Source of the DNA: Solirubrobacterales bacterium
GTDB lineage: Bacteria; Actinomycetota; Thermoleophilia; Solirubrobacterales; Solirubrobacteraceae
NCBI GenBank assembly: GCA_003134675.1
Contig: PLBZ01000075.1
Span: 1 to 9,139 of the forward strand
Length of the DNA stretch: 9,139 nucleotides
Direction of reading: 5' to 3'
How positions within the stretch are numbered: the first letter of the stretch is position 1; every line of letters starts with the position of its first letter. The notes under the pieces are model-generated. The model had not been told where the DNA came from and did no database searches. It saw nothing but the letters and a program-made list of their open reading frames with translations. The translations under genes and the position numbers were made by a program. Shown here piece by piece: positions 1-6,064 of the stretch.

Positions 1-77
1 CGCTCCTCGAAGCGGCGGATCAGCGTCATCGTGGCAAGCCACTCGCGCGCGAGGTCTGGCTCAGGCAGAGTTGGCAT
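1..77 (-). CDS. 2-oxoacid (probably pyruvate) dehydrogenase E1 component, alpha subunit; N-terminal fragment
   Basis: Only the first 25 codons lie in the window; the gene continues past base 1. The visible peptide contains LAREWLATMTLIRRFEE. The M-x-L-I-R-R-F-E-E signature is typical of the N-terminal helix of thiamine-diphosphate-dependent E1-alpha subunits (pyruvate, acetoin or branched-chain 2-oxoacid dehydrogenase). E1 decarboxylates the 2-oxoacid on thiamine diphosphate and passes the acyl group to lipoyl-E2. The start at 77 is the nearest ATG to the preceding gene and overlaps its end by 17 bases. An in-frame ATG at 83 is an alternative, and neither has a clear Shine-Dalgarno, which suggests translational coupling. 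The lpd gene upstream in the same operon, encoding the E3 subunit, supports the call. The exact substrate cannot be told from this fragment. Confidence 0.62.
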   Translation of the reverse strand, partial: MPTLPEPDLAREWLATMTLIRRFEE

Positions 78-315
78 CGTCATCAACGGTAGCCCAGCGC
101 GTGAGGAACTCCTCGGCCTCCAACTGCGACAGGTCGGCGCGCAGCGCCCGGGCCAGTCGCGAGGCGGCCTGAGGTGGCCGATCCCAGAAGAGGACCACCT
201 CCCCGGCATCGACCTCGACGACCTCGATGTGGTCGACTCGCGCGGTGTCCGCCAGCAGCGCCGGCGCGCGACCGCCGCGCGTGACGATCAGCCGATAGGC
301 GCGGTTGGCCTTCAT
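61..315 (-). CDS. Uncharacterised 84-residue protein between the isomerase-like gene and E1-alpha
   Basis: I do not recognise a family. The protein is small, soluble and charged, with no signal peptide, membrane helix or cysteine. It opens with a strand-like segment (YRLIVTR, residues 7-13). Hydrophobic strands follow at about 29-44 (HIEVVEV, GEVVLFW), then a DRPP turn at 45-48. A probable amphipathic helix covers about 49-75 (ARALRADLSQLEAEEFLTRW), and the tail is acidic. Its ATG overlaps the stop of the preceding gene as ATGA, and a strong GGAGG (320-324 on the plus strand) lies four bases upstream, so it is very probably translated. It runs into the E1-alpha start. The position suggests a role tied to the dehydrogenase complex or its regulation, but that is inference from context only. 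Confidence 0.72.
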   Translation of the reverse strand: MKANRAYRLIVTRGGRAPALLADTARVDHIEVVEVDAGEVVLFWDRPPQAASRLARALRADLSQLEAEEFLTRWATVDDDANSA

Positions 316-890
316 CGCGCCTCCACGGTCGTCGCGTGGGCGGCAGCGTCCTCGACAGCATGCTCGCCGAGGAACACTCGCTCTCCGATGCGCACGGCGG
401 GCACGTCGGTCACCCCGACCTTGCTCGCGAGCGCAGTGGCCGCGGACAGCTGCCCTGCAACCGAGCGCAGCTCGGCCCCCTTCAGCACCGCTGCGGGGTG
501 CATCTCACAGGCGGCGGCCGCGATCAGCACGTGGTCGGTCTGCTCGAGGCTCCTTCCGCCGGCGAACGCCTGGCGGAAGGCCGCTTGCGCGAAGGGGACG
601 GTGCGGCCGATCGACTTGGCGTAGGTCGCGACGCGCATCGCCAGCGCGCTGTCGAACGGGAAGGGGCTTGGCCACTTCAGCGGCTGTAGGCCCTGCTCGC
701 GTGCGGCCCGCTCGATCGCGATCAAGTCGAAGGGTTCTGGGATGGGTGGGGACGGGTTCAGCTCGCACGCGAGCACCGGCTGCCACTCGACCGGGGTGGG
801 CGCGTTCGAGAAAACGTGCAGGATGCGCTCGGCCGCGAGATAGGCAAGCGGGCTTGCGAGGTCGAAGTAGAAGGCGGCCGACGTGCTCAA
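312..890 (-). CDS. DsbA-like thioredoxin-fold protein of the 2-hydroxychromene-2-carboxylate isomerase / kappa-GST family
   Basis: The 192-residue protein has the usual length of this family. The N-terminus FYFDLASPLAYLA (7-19) matches the family's opening strand and active-site loop. Ser13 stands where 2-hydroxychromene-2-carboxylate isomerase has its glutathione-activating serine, and there is no CxxC. Near the C-terminus, GVTDVPAVRIGERVFLGE (159-176) is the usual GV-x-x-VP segment, with Pro164 as the cis-proline of the thioredoxin fold; the middle is the helical insertion. Known members isomerise a naphthalene-pathway intermediate or act as glutathione transferases. No aromatic-degradation gene is nearby, so the substrate here is unknown and the enzyme may use another thiol. 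The start is TTG at 890, five bases after the lpd stop, with GAGG four bases upstream. Confidence 0.85.
   Translation of the reverse strand: MSTSAAFYFDLASPLAYLAAERILHVFSNAPTPVEWQPVLACELNPSPPIPEPFDLIAIERAAREQGLQPLKWPSPFPFDSALAMRVATYAKSIGRTVPFAQAAFRQAFAGGRSLEQTDHVLIAAAACEMHPAAVLKGAELRSVAGQLSAATALASKVGVTDVPAVRIGERVFLGEHAVEDAAAHATTVEAR
320..324 (-). promoter_or_regulatory. Strong Shine-Dalgarno (GGAGG) of the 84-residue ORF
   Basis: Read on the minus strand, GGAGG ends four bases before the ATG at 315 and lies within the last codons of the upstream isomerase-like gene. It is the best ribosome binding site in this operon. It decides the start of the small ORF and argues that the ORF is a real gene. 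Confidence 0.6.
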
Positions 891-895
891 CGGCC

Positions 896-2266
896 TCAGC
901 CGTGGATCAGCCAGCCGTCGGCGGCGCGTCCAGCCTCCATGACAGCCTCGGAGAGTGTCGGGTGGCCGTGAATAGTGCGGGCCACCTCGGCGAAGCCGCC
1001 CTCCAGCGCACGCACGTTCACGAGCTCCTGGATCAGCTCGGTTGCGCGCGCGCCGACGATGTGTCCGCCGAGCAGCTCGCCGTACTTGGACTCGCCCACC
1101 AGCTTGACCAGACCTGTGCGATCGCCGTAGACGATGCCGCCGCCGACGGCTCCGTAGGGCACCTTGCCGACGACCACGTCGTAGCCCTGCTCGCGCGCCT
1201 GGGCCTCGGTCAGCCCGAAGGAGCCCACGTTGGGTGTGCAGAACGTGGCGCGTGGGATGTCCACATAGGAGATCGGATGAGTCTTCAGACCGGCCGAGTC
1301 CTCGACGGCGATGATGCCCTCATCGGATGCCTTGTGCGCGAGCGCGGGGCCGGCCGTCAGATCGCCGATGGCATAAACGCCCTTCATCGACGTGCGCATG
1401 GCACCGTCGACCTCGACCAGGCCACTGTCGTCAAGCTGCACACCAGCCTCGGTGAGACCCAGCCCCTGCACGTCAGGTCCACGCCCGGCGGCGATGACGA
1501 GATAGTCAGCCTCCCCGGACTCATCGGCGTAAGAAAACGTGACGCTTTTCTCGGCGCTCCTCACGCCCTGCACAAGGGTGTTGGTGAAGATCTTCATGCC
1601 CTGCTTTTTTAGGCCGCGCTCTGCCAGTCGGGAGATGTCAGCGTCCTCGGTAGGCAGTACTCGCTCCAGTGCCTCGAATAGCAAGACGTCGCTGCCCAGA
1701 CGGGCAAAGCCCGATGCGATCTCGGCGCCAGAGGCTCCGGCGCCAACCACGACAAGCCGGCCGGGCAGCTCCGATAGAGCCCAGGCCTCCTCGGTGCCGA
1801 TTACACGTCCACCGAACTCGACGCCCGGGATCGAACGTGCAACTGAGCCCGTTGCGAGGATCACGGTCTCGGCGCCGATCGTCTGCTCGCCCACCCGCAC
1901 ATCTCCGTCGGCGGTAAGCGACGCGTCGCCCTCGATCAGGTCGATCCCGTTTTTCTTGAACAAGCCGCCGACGCCCGAGGTGAGCGTGGAGACGACCTTC
2001 TCGCGGCGAGCTTGGATCGCCGCATAGTCGACCTCGACCCCGCTCACTTTCAGGCCGTACTCGTCGGCCTCGCGAATCTCTGAGAGCAGATCGGCTGAGC
2101 GCAGGACCGCCTTGGCGGGGATGCATGCGTAGTTCAGGCAGCGCCCGCCGACCTTGTCGCGCTCGATCACGGCGGTCTTCTTCCCCAGCTGCGCAGCCCG
2201 GATCGCGGCGACATAGCCGCCCGGGCCGGAGCCGATCACGATGCAGTCATACGAGGTCTCTGCCAT
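896..2266 (-). CDS. lpdA: Dihydrolipoamide dehydrogenase (E3 of 2-oxoacid dehydrogenase complexes)
   Basis: This FAD flavoprotein reoxidises dihydrolipoyl groups on E2 with NAD+. Its 456 residues are near the family norm of about 460-475. The FAD-binding GSGPGG is at 12-17. The redox-active disulfide motif GGRCLNYACIPAK (40-52) holds Cys43 and Cys48 with the required four-residue spacing, though the family usually reads GGTCLNVGCIPSK. The NAD-binding VVVGAGASGAEIA is at 172-184, and the second FAD motif YAIGDL is at 298-303. The C-terminal interface has HGHPTLSEA (433-441), where His435 should be the catalytic base paired with Glu440. The ATG at 2266 follows the membrane-protein stop by 12 bases, with a weak AGAGA. 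The E1-alpha gene two genes on supports a role in a pyruvate dehydrogenase-type complex. The diverged CLNYAC motif leaves some room for a related disulfide reductase. Confidence 0.92.
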   Translation of the reverse strand: MAETSYDCIVIGSGPGGYVAAIRAAQLGKKTAVIERDKVGGRCLNYACIPAKAVLRSADLLSEIREADEYGLKVSGVEVDYAAIQARREKVVSTLTSGVGGLFKKNGIDLIEGDASLTADGDVRVGEQTIGAETVILATGSVARSIPGVEFGGRVIGTEEAWALSELPGRLVVVGAGASGAEIASGFARLGSDVLLFEALERVLPTEDADISRLAERGLKKQGMKIFTNTLVQGVRSAEKSVTFSYADESGEADYLVIAAGRGPDVQGLGLTEAGVQLDDSGLVEVDGAMRTSMKGVYAIGDLTAGPALAHKASDEGIIAVEDSAGLKTHPISYVDIPRATFCTPNVGSFGLTEAQAREQGYDVVVGKVPYGAVGGGIVYGDRTGLVKLVGESKYGELLGGHIVGARATELIQELVNVRALEGGFAEVARTIHGHPTLSEAVMEAGRAADGWLIHG

Positions 2267-2278
2267 GAATCTCTGAGC

Positions 2279-2713
2279 CTATCGTTCACCGGCTTGCATG
2301 CGTCCCATCACACGGACGAGCTTCCAGAACAGCCAGCCCCCGAGCCCGACGCTGAGCAGGCAGATGGCAGCGGCGACGATCGTGGACGCTACGACGAGCG
2401 CGAGTGAGGTGACGATGACCTGGAAGGCGAGGAGCGCCTCGAAGCCGAGCACCGCCCAGTAGCGCCGCCGGTACATGCCCTGGGCCAGGAGCAGCAGAAC
2501 GCCCGCCAGGAAGACCCCGCCGGGAAGCGAGCCGCCGTGGCGGCTGAGGTTGCGAACGGTCACCGCGCCGACGATCACTGCGAGGGCCAGCAGGGCACAG
2601 ACGGCGATCGCGGCCAGCAGCGCGGGCGGTCGCTCGTCCTCGCGCAGTGGCTGCAGTGTTGCGCGAAGCAGATCTTCGCGCTGAGCGCGCTCCGGGCGGT
2701 TGGGCGAGGCCAA
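2279..2713 (-). CDS. Uncharacterised four-helix membrane protein
   Basis: I do not recognise a family. The cytoplasmic N-terminal part (about 30 residues) is polar and charged. Four hydrophobic helices follow, at roughly 31-53, 63-81, 86-108 and 110-132 when numbered from the TTG at 2713. An RRR cluster follows helix 2 and a basic tail (KLVRVMGR) follows helix 4, so both termini are predicted to face the cytoplasm. I prefer the TTG at 2713, just after the thiE stop, because GGAAG lies six bases upstream. A GTG at 2749 would add 12 residues and overlap thiE by 35 bases without a clear ribosome site. It sits between thiE and lpd on the same strand with very short gaps, so it is probably cotranscribed. 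A transport or integral-membrane accessory role is possible, but nothing in the sequence shows it. Confidence 0.75.
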   Translation of the reverse strand: MASPNRPERAQREDLLRATLQPLREDERPPALLAAIAVCALLALAVIVGAVTVRNLSRHGGSLPGGVFLAGVLLLLAQGMYRRRYWAVLGFEALLAFQVIVTSLALVVASTIVAAAICLLSVGLGGWLFWKLVRVMGRMQAGER

Positions 2714-2714
2714 C

Positions 2715-3392
2715 TCAGGCTTCCAGGGTGTGGGTGTCGAGCAGCTCACGCAGCTCGCGTGCCGCGCGCTCGGGCTCCTCGGCTGAGGCGATCGCCCGTA
2801 GAACGCATAGCCGCTGTGCCCCGGCCGCGATCACCTCGGCGGCGTTCTCGGCGTCGATCCCGCCGATCGCGAAGAACGGCACGGGCGCGTGCTCGGCGGC
2901 GTGGCGGACGAGCTCCAACCCCACCGCGGGGCGCCCGGGCTTGGTCGGTGTGGCGTGGATCGGCCCCACGCCGATGTAGTCCACCAGTGAGGCATCAACC
3001 GCGTCGATTTCCTGCGGCGAGTGCGTGGATAGGCCCACCAACATGTCGGGGCCCACCATGTCGCGGACATCGGCGACGGGCATGTCGTCCTGGCCCACGT
3101 GAATGCCGTCCGCGCCTATCTCGAGCGCCACGGTGGGACGGTCGTTGACAATCAGGAGGACCCCCAGCCGCTCGCACAGCGCCTGTGCTGCGTTGGCCAC
3201 TGACGTCAACTCGTCGTCGGGCAGGTGCTTCTCGCGCAGCTGCACGATGTCCACACCGCCCGCCGCCGCGCCGCGAATGAGGTCGGGGAGGTCATGATGA
3301 CCCGGAGCCCGCCCACCCGCGCCGCACACGAGATACAGGCGCGCAGCGCCCAGGCGCGCGCGCTCCTCGGCGCCGAGGTCTTGGGCGGACAT
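2715..3392 (-). CDS. thiE: Thiamine-phosphate synthase
   Basis: ThiE couples hydroxymethylpyrimidine diphosphate with the thiazole phosphate to form thiamine phosphate in the cytoplasm. Numbered from the ATG at 3392, the (beta/alpha)8-barrel motifs are QLREK (51-55, pyrimidine side), VNDRP (82-86) followed by GADGIHVGQDDMP (94-106, Mg-diphosphate binding), TPTKPGRP (148-155, the mobile phosphate-binding loop) and AIGGID (175-180). The length, 225 residues, is normal. The reading frame opens nine bases further upstream with TTG at 3401; the ATG is preferred because it is a standard codon with GGGA just upstream. The gene diverges from thiO-thiS-thiG, which supply its thiazole substrate, and it heads the operon that continues to lpd and E1-alpha. 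I see no TPP riboswitch upstream. Confidence 0.95.
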   Translation of the reverse strand: MSAQDLGAEERARLGAARLYLVCGAGGRAPGHHDLPDLIRGAAAGGVDIVQLREKHLPDDELTSVANAAQALCERLGVLLIVNDRPTVALEIGADGIHVGQDDMPVADVRDMVGPDMLVGLSTHSPQEIDAVDASLVDYIGVGPIHATPTKPGRPAVGLELVRHAAEHAPVPFFAIGGIDAENAAEVIAAGAQRLCVLRAIASAEEPERAARELRELLDTHTLEA

Positions 3393-3434
3393 AGATCCCA
3401 AGTCTGACAGCGGGCACCATCTAGCATCAATCCC
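3393..3434. promoter_or_regulatory. Divergent thiE / thiO promoter region
   Basis: Only 42 bases separate the two start codons, so promoters for both directions must overlap here or lie inside the opposite gene. There is no room for a TPP riboswitch, which needs about 100 bases. I could not find a convincing -10 for thiE; TAGATG on the minus strand (3423-3418) is a poor candidate. Confidence 0.5.
3422..3427 (+). promoter_or_regulatory. Candidate -10 element of thiO (leaderless)
   Basis: TAGCAT matches the actinobacterial TANNNT consensus and ends seven bases before the thiO ATG. That would place the transcription start on or next to the A of the start codon. The bases between the element and the ATG contain no Shine-Dalgarno, which fits a leaderless mRNA. 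No -35 at the usual spacing is evident. Confidence 0.45.
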
Positions 3435-4541
3435 ATGTCCGATGGCATTCGATCAGCCGATGTGGTCATCGTGGGTGGCGGCGTGATCGGCCTGGCTGTC
3501 GCGTGGCGCGCGCGAGAGAAGGGGCTGTCGGTGAAGGTGCTGGAGCGTGAGGAGATCGGACGGGGCACGTCGTATGTGGCGGCGGGGATGCTCGCGCCGG
3601 TGGCCGAGGCCGAGTTCGGCGCCGCCGGAAAGCGGCTGCTGGAGCTGGGTCTGCGCTCGGCGGAGATGTGGCCGGGATTCGCGGCCGAGCTGGAGAGGGC
3701 GAGCGGTGGGGAGGTGGGTCTGCTGAGAACGGGCACGCTCCTCCTCGCCCGCGACGAGGACGAGGCGCGCGCGCTGGAGCGCCAGCTCGCGTTCCGCCAG
3801 TCGCTGGGGTTGCCTGCCGAGCGCCTGCTCGCGAGCGCCGCCCGCGAGCGCGAGCCGGGGCTCGCGCCGACCGTGCGATTGGCGATCGAGTGTCCCGAGG
3901 ATCACTCGGTTGATCCGCGGCTGGTGCTCGCGGCGCTGCGCCAAGCGTGCGAGAACGCCGGCGTCGAAATCCGCGAGCGCGCCGCGGTGGAGTCGGTCGA
4001 GCTGGACGACGCGGGCACGCGGGTGACTGGCGTGATCCTGCGCGCAGGCGAGCGGGTGCCGGCTGGCCTGGTCGTGCTCGCCGCGGGCGCATGGACCGGA
4101 CAGATCGCCGGGTTGCCCAGTGACGCGCAGATCTCCGTGCGCCCGGTGAAGGGCCAGATCCTACGCCTGCGCGATCCGGCTGGCCCAGGGCTGCTGAGGC
4201 GCGTGGTGCGCTTCCAGGGCGGCTATCTGGTGCCGCGCGCCGACGGCTCCTACGTGCTCGGAGCGACGGTCGAGGAGAAGGGATTCGAGTTGAGCCCGAC
4301 CGCCGGCGGCGTGTACGAGCTGCTGCGCGAGGCGCACGAGCTCGTGCCGGGGATCGACGAGCTGCAGATCGAGGAGCTGTCGGTGGGGCTGCGACCCGGT
4401 ACTCCCGACAACACGCCGGCGATCGGTCCCGGGGCAGTCGATGGGTTGATGTGGGCGACAGGCCACTATCGCAACGGCATCCTGCTCGCCCCCCTCACCG
4501 CCGAGCTGGTGGTGGCGGAGCTGGCGGGAGTTCCCGCATGA
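3435..4541 (+). CDS. thiO: Glycine oxidase ThiO (FAD-dependent)
   Basis: ThiO oxidises glycine with O2 to the imine (dehydroglycine) used by ThiG for thiazole synthesis. It replaces the anaerobic radical enzyme ThiH, so it points to aerobic life. The 368-residue protein has a DAO-type Rossmann motif (VIVGGGVIGLAVAWR, 11-25), the SYVAAGMLAP loop (46-55) near the flavin, and VLAAGAW (214-220). The substrate-site residues of characterised glycine oxidases appear in order: Tyr264 in GGYLVPR, Arg320 in GLRPGTPD and Arg346 in GHYRNGILLAP. The ATG at 3435 has no ribosome site but sits just after a TANNNT element, so it is probably leaderless. The stop overlaps the thiS start as ATGA. Other amino-acid oxidases share the fold, but the thiS-thiG neighbours settle the call. 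Confidence 0.94.
   Translation: MSDGIRSADVVIVGGGVIGLAVAWRAREKGLSVKVLEREEIGRGTSYVAAGMLAPVAEAEFGAAGKRLLELGLRSAEMWPGFAAELERASGGEVGLLRTGTLLLARDEDEARALERQLAFRQSLGLPAERLLASAAREREPGLAPTVRLAIECPEDHSVDPRLVLAALRQACENAGVEIRERAAVESVELDDAGTRVTGVILRAGERVPAGLVVLAAGAWTGQIAGLPSDAQISVRPVKGQILRLRDPAGPGLLRRVVRFQGGYLVPRADGSYVLGATVEEKGFELSPTAGGVYELLREAHELVPGIDELQIEELSVGLRPGTPDNTPAIGPGAVDGLMWATGHYRNGILLAPLTAELVVAELAGVPA
4524..4537 (+). repeat. Short inverted repeat over the thiS ribosome site
   Basis: GCGGG and CCCGC flank an AGTT loop directly before the thiS ATG at 4538. The left arm and loop contain the GGGAG that would serve as the thiS Shine-Dalgarno. A hairpin here would hide the site until ribosomes finishing thiO open it, giving translational coupling. 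The stem is only five base pairs in GC-rich DNA, so it could be chance. Confidence 0.3.
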
Positions 4542-4741
4542 TCCTCCTCAACGGAGAGAGCTCCGACGTGTCAGCGGGCGAGACCGTGATCGCCGTGCTG
4601 AGCCGTTTCGGCCTGGAGGCGGACACGCGCGGTGTGGCCGTCGCCGTCGACGGCGAGGTCGTGCCGCGGGCCGCATGGGAGACGTTCGCGCTCGCCGCCG
4701 ATGCGCGCGTGGAGGTGCTGAGGGCGATGCAGGGAGGATGA
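4538..4741 (+). CDS. thiS: Sulfur-carrier protein ThiS
   Basis: This 67-residue ubiquitin-fold protein carries the thiazole sulfur as a C-terminal thiocarboxylate. It ends in Gly66-Gly67, the diglycine that is adenylated and sulfurated, and contains the usual central stretch GVAVAVDGEVVPR (32-44). The N-terminus MILLNGE is also typical of the family. Its ATG overlaps the thiO stop by four bases, and a GGGAG lies within the thiO end. thiG follows after an eight-base gap. No ThiF or MoeB-like activating enzyme is in the window, so activation must be encoded elsewhere. MoaD is the main look-alike; the thiO and thiG neighbours favour ThiS. Confidence 0.94.
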   Translation: MILLNGESSDVSAGETVIAVLSRFGLEADTRGVAVAVDGEVVPRAAWETFALAADARVEVLRAMQGG

Positions 4742-4746
4742 TCTAA

Positions 4747-5541
<795 letters not shown>

Positions 5542-5554
5542 GCGCTCCTCACAC

Positions 5555-6007
5555 TCACTTCACGACTTCGATCGTCCCGTTCATCGAAGCCGGATGGATC
5601 GTGCACTGATAGTGGATCACGCCGGGCTTGTTGACCTTGATTTCAAACGTCCCGTTTTCGCCGAACGTCTTGGAGGCGAACTTCTGCGGGCCGCCCGCGC
5701 TGGTGACGTTGTGTTCGACCGAGTCGAAGTTGGTCCACTTGATCGTGCTCCCCACCTTCACCTTGAGCGTGTCCGGACTGATCGCGATGTTGCGATAGGC
5801 GACCTGCACCGTGCCGCTCTGCACCGGCGAGGAGGCAGCCGGGGCGGCGTACTTGGGCGTGGTATTTGCCTTCAGGCTGCTCTTGGGCGTGCCGGACGCC
5901 GCGCTGCTCGAGCTGGTCGAGCTGCTGCTCGAGTTGCTCGATCCGCAACCTGCCTCGAGCATCAGCGCGGAGCAGGCGATCACGACGACTGGTAGGCCTC
6001 TTCTCAT
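5555..6007 (-). CDS. Secreted or lipid-anchored cupredoxin (type 1 copper protein)
   Basis: The 150-residue protein has a basic N-terminus (MRRG), a hydrophobic core and then AGC, so it is exported and probably lipid-anchored at Cys21. The residue at -3 is Glu rather than Leu/Val, so the lipobox is imperfect; Cys12 (VIAC) would leave a very short core. A Ser/Thr-rich linker (23-38) and a Pro/Ala spacer lead to a plastocyanin-like domain at about 66-150. Likely copper ligands are His99 (VEHNVTS), Cys135, His138 and Met142 in HYQCTIHPASMNG. They suggest electron transfer on the outer face of the membrane, with partner unknown. The ATG at 6007 has AAGGA eight bases upstream. The gene converges on thiG, with 13 bases between the stops and no visible terminator hairpin. 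It is divergent from argF. Confidence 0.88.
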   Translation of the reverse strand: MRRGLPVVVIACSALMLEAGCGSSNSSSSSTSSSSAASGTPKSSLKANTTPKYAAPAASSPVQSGTVQVAYRNIAISPDTLKVKVGSTIKWTNFDSVEHNVTSAGGPQKFASKTFGENGTFEIKVNKPGVIHYQCTIHPASMNGTIEVVK

Positions 6008-6015
6008 CGGGACAA

Positions 6016-6020
6016 TCCTT
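6016..6020 (-). promoter_or_regulatory. Shine-Dalgarno (AAGGA) of the cupredoxin gene
   Basis: AAAGGA, read on the minus strand, ends eight bases before the ATG at 6007. It supports that start and a leadered transcript, unlike the thiO and argF starts, which have no such site. Confidence 0.55.
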
Positions 6021-6040
6021 TCTCGGCGGACGTTGCGCTC

Positions 6041-6055
6041 AGCCTAACCTAGACT
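6041..6055. promoter_or_regulatory. Overlapping -10-like elements between the cupredoxin gene and argF
   Basis: The 15 bases AGCCTAACCTAGACT hold TANNNT hexamers for both directions. On the plus strand TAGACT (6050-6055) and TAACCT (6045-6050) lie 9 and 14 bases before the argF ATG at 6065. On the minus strand TAGGTT (6050-6045) and TAGGCT (6046-6041) lie upstream of the cupredoxin ribosome site. With the plus-strand elements argF would have a leader of only a few bases, and it has no Shine-Dalgarno. No clear -35 is visible for either direction. Confidence 0.38.
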
Positions 6056-6064
6056 GGCCGGTCC

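Noticed and set aside
305..1612. 435-codon open frame on the plus strand, opposite the isomerase-like gene and lpd
   Set aside because: The peptide is Arg/Ala-rich with no recognisable motif and spans the junction of two well-supported genes on the other strand. Long antisense frames are expected in GC-rich DNA.
3393..3434. TPP riboswitch upstream of thiE or thiO
   Set aside because: The gap is only 42 bases and lacks the conserved CUGAGA-type core, so a full aptamer cannot fit.
4738..4746. Two-codon ATG-ATC-TAA frame just after a GGGAGG, in the thiG frame
   Set aside because: The spacing from the GGAGG is far too short for initiation and it overlaps the thiS stop. It is explained as the tail of thiS.
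5542..5554. Bidirectional terminator between the convergent thiG and cupredoxin genes
   Set aside because: The 13 bases between the stops contain no inverted repeat or T-tract, and I saw none extending into the gene ends.
5908..5945. Repetitive GAGCTGCTG-like tract resembling a short tandem repeat
   Set aside because: It is the codon run for the Ser/Thr-rich linker of the cupredoxin and has no regular period as DNA.
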